From: Globisporangium splendens
Taxonomy: Eukaryota > Oomycota > Peronosporomycetes > Pythiales > Pythiaceae
Direction: 5' to 3'
Assembly (NCBI GenBank): GCA_006386115.1
Contig: VFIW01000118.1
Location: forward strand, 143,754-207,753
DNA length: 64,000 bases
Shown: positions 11,806-24,670 of the stretch, one piece after another
How positions within the stretch are numbered: position 1 is the stretch's first letter
How the letters are laid out: each line of letters starts with the position of its first letter
The notes under the pieces: model-generated
What the model was told of the DNA's origin: nothing
What the model saw: the letters and a program-made list of their open reading frames with translations, nothing else
Databases searched by the model: none
Program-made: the position numbers and the translations under genes

Positions 11806-13224
11806 TTACTCGCTGGTCGACTCGGCCGACTTGGTGAGACTCAGTCGCAAACAGGACATGTCCGACGTGCCGTGTCGCTGCGGGTCGAGCGCGAAGCCGC
11901 ACGCTTGGAAGACGTTCACGGCCGGCAGAGCCGTCTCGTTCGTGTCTCGGGCGTACGCGACAAGTGCTGGTACGCGCAGACGCATCTGGGTGAGCTTGCT
12001 GCTGACATCCTGCCAAGCATGCGAGACACAAATGCAAAAAAAAAGTGAGTGAGTGAGGGTGGCTCCTGCTCAGACATCTACTATCCACCTACGCATATCA
12101 ATGCTTATCCTGCGCTGAAGCGCAAACATTCCTACGCATGCAGTAAGTACCTCGACTATTCGTCGCAGGAACTTGGTGCCGTAGCCCTGCTGCCGCTTGG
12201 ACGCGAGGATCCCAAATTGCTCGATGACCACGACGGTAGTGCTGCCGGCGACACCATCAACATCTTGAGATATCCGCCACCGCCCCATACCGATCGGAGA
12301 ATCACCGACTAAACGAAAACAAAAGGTCAATACAAACGACGTGAACGCCATGAAACAGCGCATGACCTGCAGTCGAAGGACTCGAAACGCATACCGAATG
12401 CGATCAGATGCCGGCACCTTGAGTCGTCCTCGTATTCTGTCGGATTGTCAGGAAAGATGTGGGCTCTCAGGATTTTCATAAAGCTCCAGAAGCCTCTGTT
12501 TACGTGCTGGATCGTGGTGTGGCCGGCGAAGCAATCCACTGCTTGCACGCTGAATAAATCGACCAACTCGGCATTCTGTTTACATCAGCAGCATGACACA
12601 AACATAAGCGAGATCGGGTCACAGATCCAAAAGGATTACTTACAACAGCAATTTTGACGCCGGACGTAAGCGTACCTGCAGCTTCTGGAAGAAGCGGCTT
12701 TTGCCAACATGCCCGCAGATGGGACACTTGACCCCCTTCAGCGCACAAACCCGAGCGTCGCATGCACATACACACAGAAGCAATAACAAGACACACAGTC
12801 ATAAACATGCACACACTTTGTCAGCTCTGTTTGCGTTCCGTTGGACACGACTTTTTTCACGAGAACATGACGCCGGCACACTCGCAATCCAGAGAAGGCG
12901 CACCCGCAAATCCAGCGACTGCGAGTTCTCCGACACAGGACTCACAGGAACGGGAAGACAGCGTGAGAGGCAAGACCGCCTGAGAGGCAAGACCGCCTGA
13001 GACCCAAGAGCAGCAGCTCGCCCTTCATGTGCAGTGCCCACATATACACGCACTCACCTGCTCGTGGCGGTGGTTGCACACGGCGCATTGCGACGGCAGC
13101 GACGCATGCGTCTCCATTATCGAGAGCACCACGTCAAATTCTCTGCAAGAAGATCGAATGAAGACCAACACTCACAAACCCGTTTAGAGGCTCACAAAGT
13201 CATCGTTATTGCAATACAAGGTAG
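10826..13224 (-). repeat. Right arm of the 2.4 kb inverted duplication
   Basis: Reverse-complement counterpart of 4439-6830. The two arms diverge in the first intron of the acetyltransferase gene. There the right arm has a tandem of GAGGCAAGACCGCCT units around 12965-13000, while the left arm has a related but different arrangement (GATCTTGCGTCTCAGGCG units). Confidence 0.9.
11806..13117 (-). CDS. GNAT-family N-acetyltransferase (right copy)
   Basis: Same five-exon structure as the left copy on the opposite strand: 13058-13117, 12676-12735, 12395-12575, 12151-12308 and 11806-12009. All splice borders and the frame are preserved, so 220 residues are predicted. The only amino-acid difference I see is Ser for Pro in exon 1 (ASLPSQ against ASLPPQ). 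The acetyl-CoA loop RQQGYG and both CxxC pairs are intact. Since both paralogues keep perfect frames, the duplication is recent or kept uniform by gene conversion between the arms. The GH30 gene lies just beyond, on the same strand. Confidence 0.85.
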
Positions 13225-13441
13225 AGAAAATTGGTTGTAGCCAATTTAGGATGGAAGATTGTGATGGTAGGTCTAGAACAGGTCTGGTATGAGTTTCGCT
13301 GTTGGTCTGGGTCTTGCTGGACGCCAACAAAACTGGACATCATGGTCAAACAGCTCTGCACGCTTGCGCAACGGTTCAGTAAGCAAACCAGCAGTGGGTC
13401 ATCCTTCTTCAGACCCAGCTTTATAGTCCTTTTCTCGCGAT

Positions 13442-15496
13442 CTATTCCCACGTGAACGTTTGAATCGCGCCTTGGGGGATCACAGTCTCCAATGACAAGT
13501 CGCCGTATTGCAGCTCGAACTCAGCGTCTTCCGTGTTCTCGTTCAGCACCACGAGCACCTTCTTGTTCTCAGGGGTGACAAAGCCAACAGACTGGACGAA
13601 CGAGTAACCAGCCGTCACACACTTCGGAGACACCGACGAGTACATCGAGCCGTTCTTGAAGTCCCACAACTCGTGTGGCAGTTCTTCACTGTCACTGCAC
13701 GGATTCACCGTCACACGGACCCCGTCTGCAGTCGAGCCGTGGTTCAGCGCAAGGCAGTAACCAGCCATACTAATTTTGCCATTCGATCCAAACGTCCACG
13801 ATTGAGAGGTGTATTGGCATTCCACCAATGCCACCTGGCGGTTCACCCAATCAGGTCGAAGCAGATCGATACAGAACGGAGTGCCAGTGACCTGAAGCTT
13901 GTTGTCGTCCGTCTTGTGAATAGCCTGACGAGCGCTGTTGTCGCACGTGTGCAACTCGGCAGGATAGTTTACGTACAACTGTGCATCGCCAGACTTCTTG
14001 AACGTCGCAGAGACGTCCGTGTGGATGCGGCGCGATCCAGGAGGAACAAACTTGGAGAAGTGCTTGATGAAGTAGTACATTGGCTGCAAATAGTAGTCCT
14101 TGTCCGTCTCGTCGATGATGATCGGCGCATCGCAGTTGTTGCCCAGGTGGTTTGGACCACCCGTGTGATCCAAGATCAAGTTCCAGTCGACCCAACCAAC
14201 GACCCAGTTGTTGAAATCAGCGATCATGTCGTGTGCGTACCGTTGGCCACGGAACCACGCTTGGGTTCCATTTGCAACACCTGGACAGTTGCAACTCTCA
14301 GTAGCGAGGATGAAACGACTCTCATCCACATAGTGAGTGTCATTCAGATGCTCGTGAAATTCAACACCATCCATCACGCGCTCGCCGTCATACCAGTGGA
14401 AAGCGATTCCATCCACGTACTTGCTGGCTTCAGGATGGTTGAAAATGGTATCTGCCCAATGGTAAACGTTGTCACGGTTGTGATCAAACACCATAATCTT
14501 TACATCTGGGTGATCGCGCTTGATCACTGGACCAAGGAAGCTCCCAACAAACTCTGCTTGATACGAGGCATTATACCCGCACGCTTCCCATGGAGCCGCA
14601 AATTCTGGTTCGTTCTGAGGAGTGAGACCCCAAAAGTTGATGCCGTGATTCTTGTACGCAGAGATGAACTTGGAGAAATACAACGCCCAAGCTGCTTGCA
14701 TGTCATCGCGCAGCCCCACTGGAGTCACGGACCCAAGCATACTTGGCACATACATTTCGCTTCCACGTTTCATCCAGGCAGGGGGACTCCATGGCGCCAA
14801 AAACATCTTGAGCTTCGGGTTCTTTTCGAGCGCGCGCTGGATGAACGGGATCAGCAACTTCGTGTCATGATCCACACTGCTGTCGAAATGATTCATCGTA
14901 GTATCGTTGGCGACATCGTCAAAGCTGTACGAGCCCACAGAGAAGTCGCACGAGCCCATCGGCACACGACCGAACTCATACGCAGCACCGTCTTCCTTGT
15001 CAAAGTACAACTTCAACACCTCCTCCTGCTTCTCCGGCGACAACTTGGCGAATTGTAACGCCGCGGCTTCCGTAAACGCACCGCCAAAGCCGAGCATTTC
15101 CTGGAATTTCTTGCTCACATCCACCGCAATAAACGAAGTACTCGATGCTGACTCAGCGCGCTTCTTCCACTTGAGTCCCGTGATCGGCTCCATCACCTTC
15201 TTCTCGCCGTTGATGTACGAGCTTTGCCAGCCGAGCACGCTCACTCCCACACCCGCTCCCACGACAGCACCGCCAGCAGAGGTGGACGCTGTCGCGGACG
15301 GCGTGGTGGAGTCGCCAGAGCGCGTGACAGCCAACGCGATGAGCACCGCGCCAGCGACCGCGACGAGCGCCGTCACGCCCCATTTCACGATCCGGCTGCG
15401 GCGCGCACTGGCGCCGCCGAGCGCGTCGTCGCTCGCGAGCGAACTCGTGCCGTACTGCGTGCGCGGCGCCGCCTTGTTCTGTCCTGCGGCGGCCAT
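13442..15496 (-). CDS. GH30 glucosylceramidase-like, membrane-anchored (copy 1)
   Basis: Single-exon gene of 684 residues. I start at MAAAGQN (15496) because copy 3 begins there and the initiator-like element lies just upstream; a longer frame to 15553 exists. The protein has a short cytosolic tail, one transmembrane helix (about residues 37-58), a Ser/Thr linker and then a GH30 domain. Catalytic residues are visible: acid/base Glu in TPQNEPEF and nucleophile Glu in ILATES. GH30 enzymes of this type hydrolyse glucosylceramide to glucose and ceramide. The C-terminal beta-sandwich is interrupted by a Cys-rich ricin-like segment (QSWTF, GYCLAL, VNPC). It lacks two residues near HWYDGER compared with copies 2 and 3, and differs at many sites in the first 480 residues. 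Confidence 0.9.
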   Translation of the reverse strand: MAAAGQNKAAPRTQYGTSSLASDDALGGASARRSRIVKWGVTALVAVAGAVLIALAVTRSGDSTTPSATASTSAGGAVVGAGVGVSVLGWQSSYINGEKKVMEPITGLKWKKRAESASSTSFIAVDVSKKFQEMLGFGGAFTEAAALQFAKLSPEKQEEVLKLYFDKEDGAAYEFGRVPMGSCDFSVGSYSFDDVANDTTMNHFDSSVDHDTKLLIPFIQRALEKNPKLKMFLAPWSPPAWMKRGSEMYVPSMLGSVTPVGLRDDMQAAWALYFSKFISAYKNHGINFWGLTPQNEPEFAAPWEACGYNASYQAEFVGSFLGPVIKRDHPDVKIMVFDHNRDNVYHWADTIFNHPEASKYVDGIAFHWYDGERVMDGVEFHEHLNDTHYVDESRFILATESCNCPGVANGTQAWFRGQRYAHDMIADFNNWVVGWVDWNLILDHTGGPNHLGNNCDAPIIIDETDKDYYLQPMYYFIKHFSKFVPPGSRRIHTDVSATFKKSGDAQLYVNYPAELHTCDNSARQAIHKTDDNKLQVTGTPFCIDLLRPDWVNRQVALVECQYTSQSWTFGSNGKISMAGYCLALNHGSTADGVRVTVNPCSDSEELPHELWDFKNGSMYSSVSPKCVTAGYSFVQSVGFVTPENKKVLVVLNENTEDAEFELQYGDLSLETVIPQGAIQTFTWE

Positions 15497-15525
15497 CTTG
15501 GTCGACGCTTCCTGCTGCTTGCGGG

Positions 15526-15542
15526 GAAAATCGGAGAATGAT
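15526..15542 (-). promoter_or_regulatory. Oomycete Inr/FPR-like start-site element of GH30 copy 1
   Basis: On the minus strand, TCATTCTCCGATTTTCC lies about 30 bp upstream of the start codon. It fits the oomycete initiator plus flanking-promoter-region pattern (TCATTYYNC..TTT). Position and similarity to the same element before copy 3 support it; there is no transcript evidence. Confidence 0.5.
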
Positions 15543-15553
15543 GAGGCGCGCAT

Positions 15554-16481
15554 TCATGATTTTTTTCTTGGAAGGTGGAGGTTGAAGGGCGTTAGCGAAG
15601 GTCAAGCGCCACCTGCTCTTCAACAGGTGCTGGATCTGATTGAGTGGCAATCTGTGAGGGCAATTGGTTTGGTGTCTTGATGTATTGCGAAATATTATAT
15701 TCTCTTAAATTAGCATCATAATATACAAGATATATCACATTCTTTCATTATTTTCGCCTTTCCTCGTGAAAGACACTGCCTTTAAAAATCAACTCCCTTT
15801 TAAAACGACATAGAACAACATATGACACGCTTTACTGTGCTGCAGACACGAAATGAGGCTGCAGTGTTCGCTTTTAAGGGGAAAGGTCACTTCGCTGGAC
15901 ATGAGTTGCGCAAGTACTGCGATATTCGTTTATAAGAGCATGTGATGAAAGATGCTCGACGCGTTTACCTGAGCGAGCGATCTTGATTTTGCTGTTCAGA
16001 AATCGCATTGAGCATGCGGTATCAGACAAGGAAGACACCATAAACAAGCAGATGCATGGACCAGTGTAGGCATCTCGTTCGTGGCTGCACTGCCAGTGGA
16101 AAAAATACCAATGCAGGTCAATTTATTGCTGTTGTCACCCATGGTCTGGAGGCACACTCGGGCTAGCACCGTGCGTCATGATTGCAAACCCCGAAGTGGT
16201 GTGCTTCGATGAATACCTGCAATACTTCGATTCGTGCCTTGCTAAATGGCAATTTCGAATTTGTTGTCAAACTCACTCAACTCCAAAAGAAATCGAATGC
16301 ATTAATTATGTTTGTTCATTATGAAACGCGGTCATGTGGAGTGAGCAAATGAACTGAGTGGTCGATGCCTGCCTTGTGCCAGCCACTCATAGAAATCAAA
16401 TGTGGCTGGTTCAAAACGATCCCTACTGCCTCCCAGGTCGTATCCTCACCTCAGACAGTCCACTCGAGAGACCACATGGTC
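15554..16481. other. Intergenic, no gene seen
   Basis: AT-richer sequence between GH30 copy 1 and the alpha-tubulin stop codon. No recognisable reading frame. Confidence 0.5.
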
Positions 16482-17864
<1,383 letters not shown>

Positions 17865-17950
17865 TTAAGGAGAGAGGAGAAGGCGACGGAGGAACGAGGA
17901 AGCTGGATGATGAAGCTTACGCGCACGCTCGGAGGTCGGACTGCAAAGCA

Positions 17951-17965
17951 ACTTGGAGAATGAGA
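17951..17965 (-). promoter_or_regulatory. Possible Inr element of alpha-tubulin
   Basis: CTCATTCTCCAAGTT on the minus strand resembles the oomycete initiator core (TCATTYYNCAA). It lies about 108 bp upstream of the tubulin ATG, within a pyrimidine-rich leader. Confidence 0.35.
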
Positions 17966-18358
17966 GTGAGTTGGGGATGGCGCCGCATCTCTGCACAGGG
18001 GAGTTTCATGCGCCGCATCCCAATAGACGGCGGTTGGCTTGAAGTATTTTAAAGTTTAAAGTTTTCTCCATCCATGTTCCCCAAGAATATGACGTTAATT
18101 TTAGTGCAGATCCAGATTTGTTTTAGTGTGGGAGTTTGTAAAGGAGACTTTAATTAGATTTCTTGTATGAAAGTTTGTATTGGGAGGAGAAAAGCCGCGA
18201 AACGACGCAGACCGTTTCGAAACTCCCCTTTATCCGGATGCAGCTCACCCATAAAAAGAACGGATTGTCCTACTGGTCCTTTCGATCGAAGTGCTATTTC
18301 ATAGGATACACTCAGTGAGGATTGTGTCCTGATATGTCGTGTAACCGTAGGACAATAA
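17966..18358. other. Intergenic region upstream of alpha-tubulin
   Basis: About 390 bp of AT-rich sequence between the tubulin promoter and the 3' end of the AlkB-like gene. I see no coding frame here. Confidence 0.5.
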
Positions 18359-19324
18359 TCATTCGGTTGGTTTGTACTCGCGGAATGTGAAGTTGAGGCG
18401 TCCGGGTCGCATGCGAAGCCACTCGGGCTGCGTGTTTGGGTACACGCGCGTCAATGCGTGCACCACTTTCCGAGACGGGCCGCCGAACACGAGCACGTCG
18501 CCCGTCTCCAGCCGCACGACGGGCACAGCCTCCTGTCCTTCCGGGTAGTGGTCGATGAACGCAAATTCTGCTGCAGACCCGATGGAGAACGAGATCACAG
18601 GCGAGCCCATGGCCATGGCTTCTTCGCTCTCGTCCTTGTCGATGTGCATGCCGTTGCGCCCCGCTTTCTTGTAGTAGTTGACGACACAGATGTCGGGGTT
18701 CATGCCCTTGCACTCGCCCATCACGCGAGGATCAAGTGCTTTTGCGGCATCCAGGCTCTTCACCGCCAGGTCGCTCCATAATGTCGGCAACGGGAGCACA
18801 GGTGCGTGGTCAAAGTTCGTGCGCACTTGCTCGTACTGCTCTGTGACGACGTTCCAGTGGCGCCCGAGACACATTTGATGCAACCGGCATTTCGCGCCAC
18901 TCGCGTACGTTGGTTTGTAAAAGCCGCCCTTGCTCAACCCGAGTCGCTGGGCATCGTCCACCAGTTGCTGCTGCTCTGAAGGCGACAAAAAGTTCTTGAG
19001 CAGCACCATCCCAGGAAGGAACTCAATGGTTGGTAGTGACGAACTTTCCATCGCATTTTCATTTGATTCCGATGCATTCTCCTTGTCGTCAATGACGCTG
19101 GTGCCGTCTGTAGCGTTTGGTGATGTTGGCGACTTGAGTGGCTTGCCGACCGAGTCTGGAGCCGCCAGTGGCGTGACGGGCGTCTCACTCGCAAGCGCAT
19201 CGGCTGCAGCGAGCTGATCCGGTGGGATCTCCGTTGTGTTCAGGAAGAGATCGAGCTCATGCTCGTCCACGGGGTGCTGGTGCTTCTTCTCGAGAATGCG
19301 CTCCGCCTTGCGCTTGGTCGTCAT
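18359..19324 (-). CDS. AlkB-like 2-oxoglutarate/Fe(II) dioxygenase
   Basis: Single exon, 321 residues. The first ~95 residues are a low-complexity, acidic/Ser-rich extension starting with a Lys/Arg-rich helix. From about residue 100 it is an AlkB domain: iron ligands H227 and D229 in MHIDKD, the distal His H289 in RKVVHAL, and the 2-oxoglutarate-binding motif RLNFTFR (R309, R315). NYYKKAGRNGMH matches the conserved nucleotide-recognition strand before the HxD. Family members oxidatively remove methyl groups from DNA or RNA bases; the substrate cannot be assigned. Arrangement is closest to bacterial AlkB/ALKBH1 type. Confidence 0.9.
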   Translation of the reverse strand: MTTKRKAERILEKKHQHPVDEHELDLFLNTTEIPPDQLAAADALASETPVTPLAAPDSVGKPLKSPTSPNATDGTSVIDDKENASESNENAMESSSLPTIEFLPGMVLLKNFLSPSEQQQLVDDAQRLGLSKGGFYKPTYASGAKCRLHQMCLGRHWNVVTEQYEQVRTNFDHAPVLPLPTLWSDLAVKSLDAAKALDPRVMGECKGMNPDICVVNYYKKAGRNGMHIDKDESEEAMAMGSPVISFSIGSAAEFAFIDHYPEGQEAVPVVRLETGDVLVFGGPSRKVVHALTRVYPNTQPEWLRMRPGRLNFTFREYKPTE

Positions 19325-19509
19325 TTTCGCTTTGTGAAAGGCAAGTTCGTGACAATGGCATGCAACGCGTCCTGAAATAAGGTGTCAATTTATAGTTCGG
19401 CATCAAGTATTACGGATATCCTAAACTAGTGTGTTGACTTCAATGTAGTGTGTGCCACGCTATACATGGGCATCGTCATGCAAACTGTGATCAGGAAATT
19501 GCTTTCAAG

Positions 19510-20377
19510 ATGGCTCGAAGCGGCCAAGTGGATCTCCGCGTGGAGGTGTTCGGGAATGACGCCGTCGAGTTCTGTCTGCATCGTCCCGGCGCCGACGCAA
19601 CAGCAGCGTCACACAGGAGCAGGCTGTCGTCCTTCGCATTGTGGTGCCTGTCGCTCGTGAGTGTGTACACATGGCGCGCATGGCACTGGCGCAACGCGGG
19701 GTACGTGGCATGCGCCACGACGCTGCTGGCATTGCTCTTGTTCCACTCCTCTGGCGCCGCGATTATTGAAGGTATGATCCCCACTCCGATGTGTCCTGCG
19801 TGCGCTGTGTAGTGTTATGAGCTCAATGGCTGATTAATTAGTGCCCTGATGGATTGAATTGCTTCCTAGAATCCGTGCTTGTCGTGCCGTCGTTGGGTGT
19901 GAAGCTCATCCGAAAGCGGAGAAACGGGTCCAGAACCGTCAAGGTGCGTTCATACGATAGCTCCGTATGTAGCTGGTCAGAATCTAATGGCTGATGCTGC
20001 GCATATATTGTTAGTTTATCGATCGCTCTGATATTTGCGCCGTGGTCGTGAACGAAGCCATCACGTTTTCCGACGTTGTGTACTCGGTCGCGTTCATGGT
20101 TGAGGACCAAGCCAGCATGGTGCTCGCATTCGAGGTACGCTGCTTTCGATGTTATGTGATGGGATCAGAAGATAAAAAAAACGATCTTGTTCTTTTGTTG
20201 TCATTAACGTCATGGCTACTGTTTGTGTGTACTTGCTTGTGTGATATCATCGTCCAGACGTTCCGCCCGCGAGTGGCAGTGGTGCAGCAGATCTTCCGCG
20301 AACTCAAGACCATGCTTTTCCCCAATGGCACGAAAATGAGGCTGCCATCGAGTCTCGTATCACCTGCATCTTCTTGA
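19510..20377 (+). CDS. PIGH: PIG-H, GPI-GlcNAc transferase subunit
   Basis: Four exons (19510-19771, 19870-19943, 20015-20134, 20258-20377) join in frame to 191 residues, the usual length for PIG-H. The N-terminal third has two adjacent hydrophobic helices (around FALWCLSLVSVY and GYVACATTLLALLLF), the expected membrane hairpin. The PIG-H domain follows: ESVLVVPSLGVKL, FIDRSDICAVVVNEAI and a final PRVAVVQQIFRELK. The protein works in the ER-membrane complex that adds GlcNAc to phosphatidylinositol, the first step of GPI-anchor synthesis. The gene is divergent from the AlkB-like gene, with 185 bp between start codons, so they probably share a promoter region. Confidence 0.88.
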
Positions 20378-20515
20378 TCTTTGAAAAAAAAGCAAAAAAA
20401 TCAAACCATAGAGCAGCACACCACCAAGTCTTCTCTTTGCTTTGATTCCCGCGCCTTTAGGTCTCGTCTTGTGATAAATCGGGAGGGGTGTATGAAGTCT
20501 GCGAGATGCACCAGA

Positions 20516-23500
20516 CTACAGGAGTCGGTTGCGCATGTCTTCCAGCTTCTTCAGCACTTCGGACGGCGTGCGGTCGAGGTCTTCAGCGACGCTCTTTTGT
20601 TTCTCGGGACTCAACGACACAAACTGTTCGCACAGGTCTCCATCGGTGATGTTCTTGACTGGGATAAAATACGAGCGGTACGAGAGATGGTCGCGTCCAC
20701 AGAGAGGTGGCTTCTCTTGGCGCATGTACATCTCCAGGTGCGTGTAAAAGTCGACGTCTTCACGCGACGTGAAGGGTACAAGCGCGCCAATTCGACCCAT
20801 GATCGTCGAGTAAATGATCGCTTCCATCCCGCCTGGGACCAAGTTCGATCGAACCATCGACGTCACAACCTCGCCAACATGGAATTGAGCAACCTGTGCA
20901 GAGAAAATAAAGCAAACAACAGCAATGCATCAGTGACAGCACGCAGCAACAAAACTAGATGTGTCGCGAGATTTACCTGTTCCAGCTTGTTTGGGGCACC
21001 GTTGAGAAGACCTGAGTCCCACAGAATTCGATTGCCCGTAGGATTGTCGATTTCGTCCGACACTTCGGATGGCAGTCTAGAAATGAACACGTTACCAAAC
21101 TTGTCGCCGCCAGCCAAGGTATCGTAGTCGAGCAGCACGCTGCTCGTGATGAAACGAGGTACGCAATCGTCGGCAAACACCATCAGCTGATTCTCGTCCT
21201 TCTTGTACTTGACAAAATGGAACGATTCGTGCATATCGGAAGCGTACACGCGGTCGCCTGCAGCCTTGAGCTCCACGAGAATCGACGGGAAGTTGCGGTT
21301 CTCGCACTTACGAAGCATCTTCTTCTTTCCCAAATCGTAGATACGAAGCGCCTTGCCCACAGATACCAGCAATCTTCCTTGGAACTCACACATGGCGTGA
21401 GGAATGTCATCAATCTCGGTCGTGTGCACCAGCACCAATTGCATGCCTTCCACGACACGGTACACGCGCAGGTACCCTCCCACAGGGGCGACTTGAGGGT
21501 GCAACTGCATTTTCTTCACCGTACCGACAATGATAAACACTTCGCCACCACGATCATGGAAGACGCATGTCGCGATGCTTCTCGCTCGCTCGTCGTCATC
21601 CAGTTCTTCACACACAATAGTGTGACTCGAGACAGGGTCGTAGATACGCACACACGATGCCCACTTGTTCTTTTCAGCTGGCATCGGGCCACGTGGAATC
21701 ACGAGCGCATCAGTGGCTTCATCCTCCTCGTCTTCATCACCCATCGACGACGAGCTCTTCACATCTGGGATCGGCAATCCATGTTCACGCTTGTACGCAG
21801 CGCCAAATTCATTGTGGTCACTTTCGATAATAACTACTCGGCGAGATGGACCGTGCACGACCGCTTTGCGTGGTGTGTAGCGCAGATTCACCTTTTGCTG
21901 GTTGAACGTATCTCCAAGTTGTTCGAGCGTGAAAATCTTCATTCCTTCGCCTGCCAACGCCACAATGCCGCCAGGACATTGCTCCGAGTTGAAGGAGCTC
22001 GCGTACGAAAGGTATTCGCACGAAAGCGGAGTGAGATGACGGCGAGTCTGATGGAAGTACGAGAGCCACGATCGACTCGACAACGCGAGAACCGCTCGCT
22101 TGCCTTCCACTGTCACACGGAAAAGCTTCACAGGTTTGGAGCCGAGGAAGCGCGATCGCGAGTCAGTCAAGTTGGCTGTGATTGGATCAATGCGGGATTG
22201 CTGCAACACACCATTATCGAGACCAATGCTCAAATACAGAGACTGGGACGAGAGCTCCGAGTCTGCCGTTGATGTCTCGCTTTGCAATTGCGCGAGACAC
22301 AGCGTGTGAGGGTGCGACGTCAACGCCAGCGTCGATTTCTGGCGGAACAAGTCATTTGGGTCGAGCGAGAGGATTCGAACCGAGTTATCCCAGCTTCCAA
22401 TCGCAAGGAACTGGAATCGCTGACGTCCTTCTGGCACTTCACCGACATCTAGACTGGAGACTTCAAACCCAAGGTCAAGCTTTCCCTTTTCCGCCAAATC
22501 GCCCGACGGATTGAGCTCAAAGTAAATCACTTCACCACCTGCGAGCGAGATTACGACCTGTCTGGAGTTGGCGGCGCACTTCTCGATCACCTTCTTACCA
22601 GGAGCTTTCCACTCTGTCACCGGCTGGAACTTTCGGACATGGCGGATGCCGTTTTGATGCACCTGCAGCATGGAATCGTCTTCCAAGAGCGTCACGAGAA
22701 GCGAGCCGTGGTCGCGAAGAAAGCCCGACTCGGTCACTTCTTCCACCGTTTCGCCGACTTCAAGCACGAGCGTCGCGTCTTCGAAGCTGACGACAATGTA
22801 TTTGTCGTATGGATCAGCATATGACTCTTTCAGGCACCACACAGCCTTTGCGACACCCGGGAGTGGACTCGCAGCCATCTCGGTCACTGGGAGACCGTGG
22901 CGCAACACTCGAAGCGTTGATCGGTTGCTCGGGCCGCAAAGCGCGTAGATCTGCGGTGTCTGTTCGTTCGCGAGGTCATCGACAATGAGTTGCGTCACGG
23001 GACTCAGACTCTGCAGGCAGCTCGCCATCGCCAAGTTGGTCAATTTACGCAGCGGGAACGTCGGGTACTTGGACGTGTCCATGTATAAGCTCGACGACTG
23101 CGCCGTCTTGTCGCCCTCTCCGATGCTGAGAAACTGAAATAAATAATGGTTGGAAAACTCGGACGCGCAAAACAGGAGACCGGTCTTCGTGATACACATC
23201 GACGACGCGACGGGCACGGTGTCAAAGAACTGCACCTTGATCTCCTGCACGACATTGCCCGAGTAATCCAGCGAGATCTTGTACAGATCCCCGAGCTCGG
23301 ACTGCAAGAGCACAAAGAACAAGTCGCGCTGCTTGTGCGTGGCGGCCGAGACGATCAGAATGTCGCGCGTCTCTCCTTCTCGTCGTGGAATCATGCACGT
23401 CAGCTCCGGGTGGTTCTCGTTCTTGTACTGAATCGTGTTTTCACCGAGCACCAATACGCCGCCAGGTCCATCGCTTCCACCAGGCACGGCAACGAGCATG

Positions 23501-24195
23501 TTGGCACTGCGGATCACCTGTTCGCTCCATCGTCTCGTCACGTGATTCAACCCAAGATCCAGTTCATAGTACACCAGCGTCTTGACAGCCTCACGCGCGG
23601 CGTTTCCCGTCGGATCGGCGTCGGCTTCCGCGTAGTCGAGCTCCAAACACGCAAAGATCGGGTTCTCAAAGCCGACGTCGATGCCGACGATGCTAAAGTG
23701 GATCGCATTCGAGCGGTGCGCTTCGAGCGGCGACGAGATCGTGAGGCGGTTCGACGCGTCGCGGTTCATCACGTACACGAGCTTCTGCTTCTCCACGGCG
23801 CCGATCATGATCGCGCGGCCCTTTGGGTCGACGGCCAAGTACTGTCCGGGCGTGATGCGGCGGCACCCGGTCTTGCCGTACGTCTCATTCTGTCGCTCCT
23901 CAAATTGGTTCGTGACCGCGTTCACTTCGACGACGACGATCTTGCCCGAGTCCGAGCCGAGCACGAGGTAGTCGTGCGTGCCGCCCGTCAGTCGGAACGG
24001 GTGCACCGAGCGGATCACGCCGAACACCTCGGTCGAGATCACGGTCTCGAGGCGTCCGGTCTCGTCGGGACGCAGCAGCTGCAGCACGTTGCCGCGCGCG
24101 ACGACGAACTCCTGCGCCTGCGGGCCCGTGAAGTTGCCGTACACGGCGAGATTGATCCCCGACGGGGGTTGCAGCGTCAGGTTGAGCAGATGCAT
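20516..24195 (-). CDS. SF3B3: Splicing factor 3B subunit 3 (SAP130/RSE1)
   Basis: Two exons (20977-24195 and 20516-20893) encode 1198 residues, close to the ~1217 of animal SF3B3. I start at MHLLNLTLQPPSG (24195), the conserved N-terminus; the frame upstream of it is untranslated sequence. The whole length is a WD40-like triple-propeller of the CPSF-A/DDB1 type: for example NFTGPQAQEFVVARG and LLRPDETGRL near the N-terminus and PEKQKSVAEDLDRTP with EVLKKLEDMRN at the end. An acidic loop (GDEDEEDEATD) sits in the last third, as in the family. It is a core part of the U2 snRNP SF3b complex and helps recognise the branch point. The tail-to-tail neighbour PIG-H ends 138 bp away. Confidence 0.96.
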
Positions 24196-24670
24196 CAGCA
24201 GACAGGCACACACAGAGACGCAGATGCAAAGGCTTATGCGGTCGCTTTGCCGTCCCGTCCTCCAGTGTTTTTGTTTGGTTTGCTTTTTGGGGAAGGAGGG
24301 GGCGAGGTGGGAGGAGTGATGGTCACTGCGCGCCAGATTTTGGGGGCATTTTTGGGTTGACACAATAGGGGGCAACAAAAAGTGGCACGATTTGTCTAAA
24401 GAGTTAAGAGACAGAATAGGGTGCAACAAATTTGCCTCGCTTGAGTGACGTGCTGCTCACGAGTGGCATGACAATGCATCCACAAACATGGACACCTCCG
24501 CCAAATATCCTCGCACCATGTCCAGCGAATGCCAACACGTCCACACAAAGCCATGCGCTCAAAACAATATCATTGTATACATATTTGCAAGACGATCATG
24601 CTTCCACCACACACTCCTGGCCATTCTCCTGAATTTACTACACAGCGAACCGTTTCCCCCCTCCTTTCTC
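24196..24670. other. SF3B3 upstream region and transporter 3' flank
   Basis: No gene seen. The open frame continuing upstream of the SF3B3 start (to 24429) has no Met upstream of 24195 and reads as leader sequence. Confidence 0.5.

Noticed and set aside
22370..22390. B-box-like GGTTCGAATCC on the minus strand
   Set aside because: It lies in SF3B3 coding sequence (NSVRIL) with no A box or stems around it, so it is coincidence.
24196..24429. N-terminal extension of SF3B3
   Set aside because: It starts at TTG, is Cys/His-rich and unrelated to the conserved N-terminus, so it is leader sequence.
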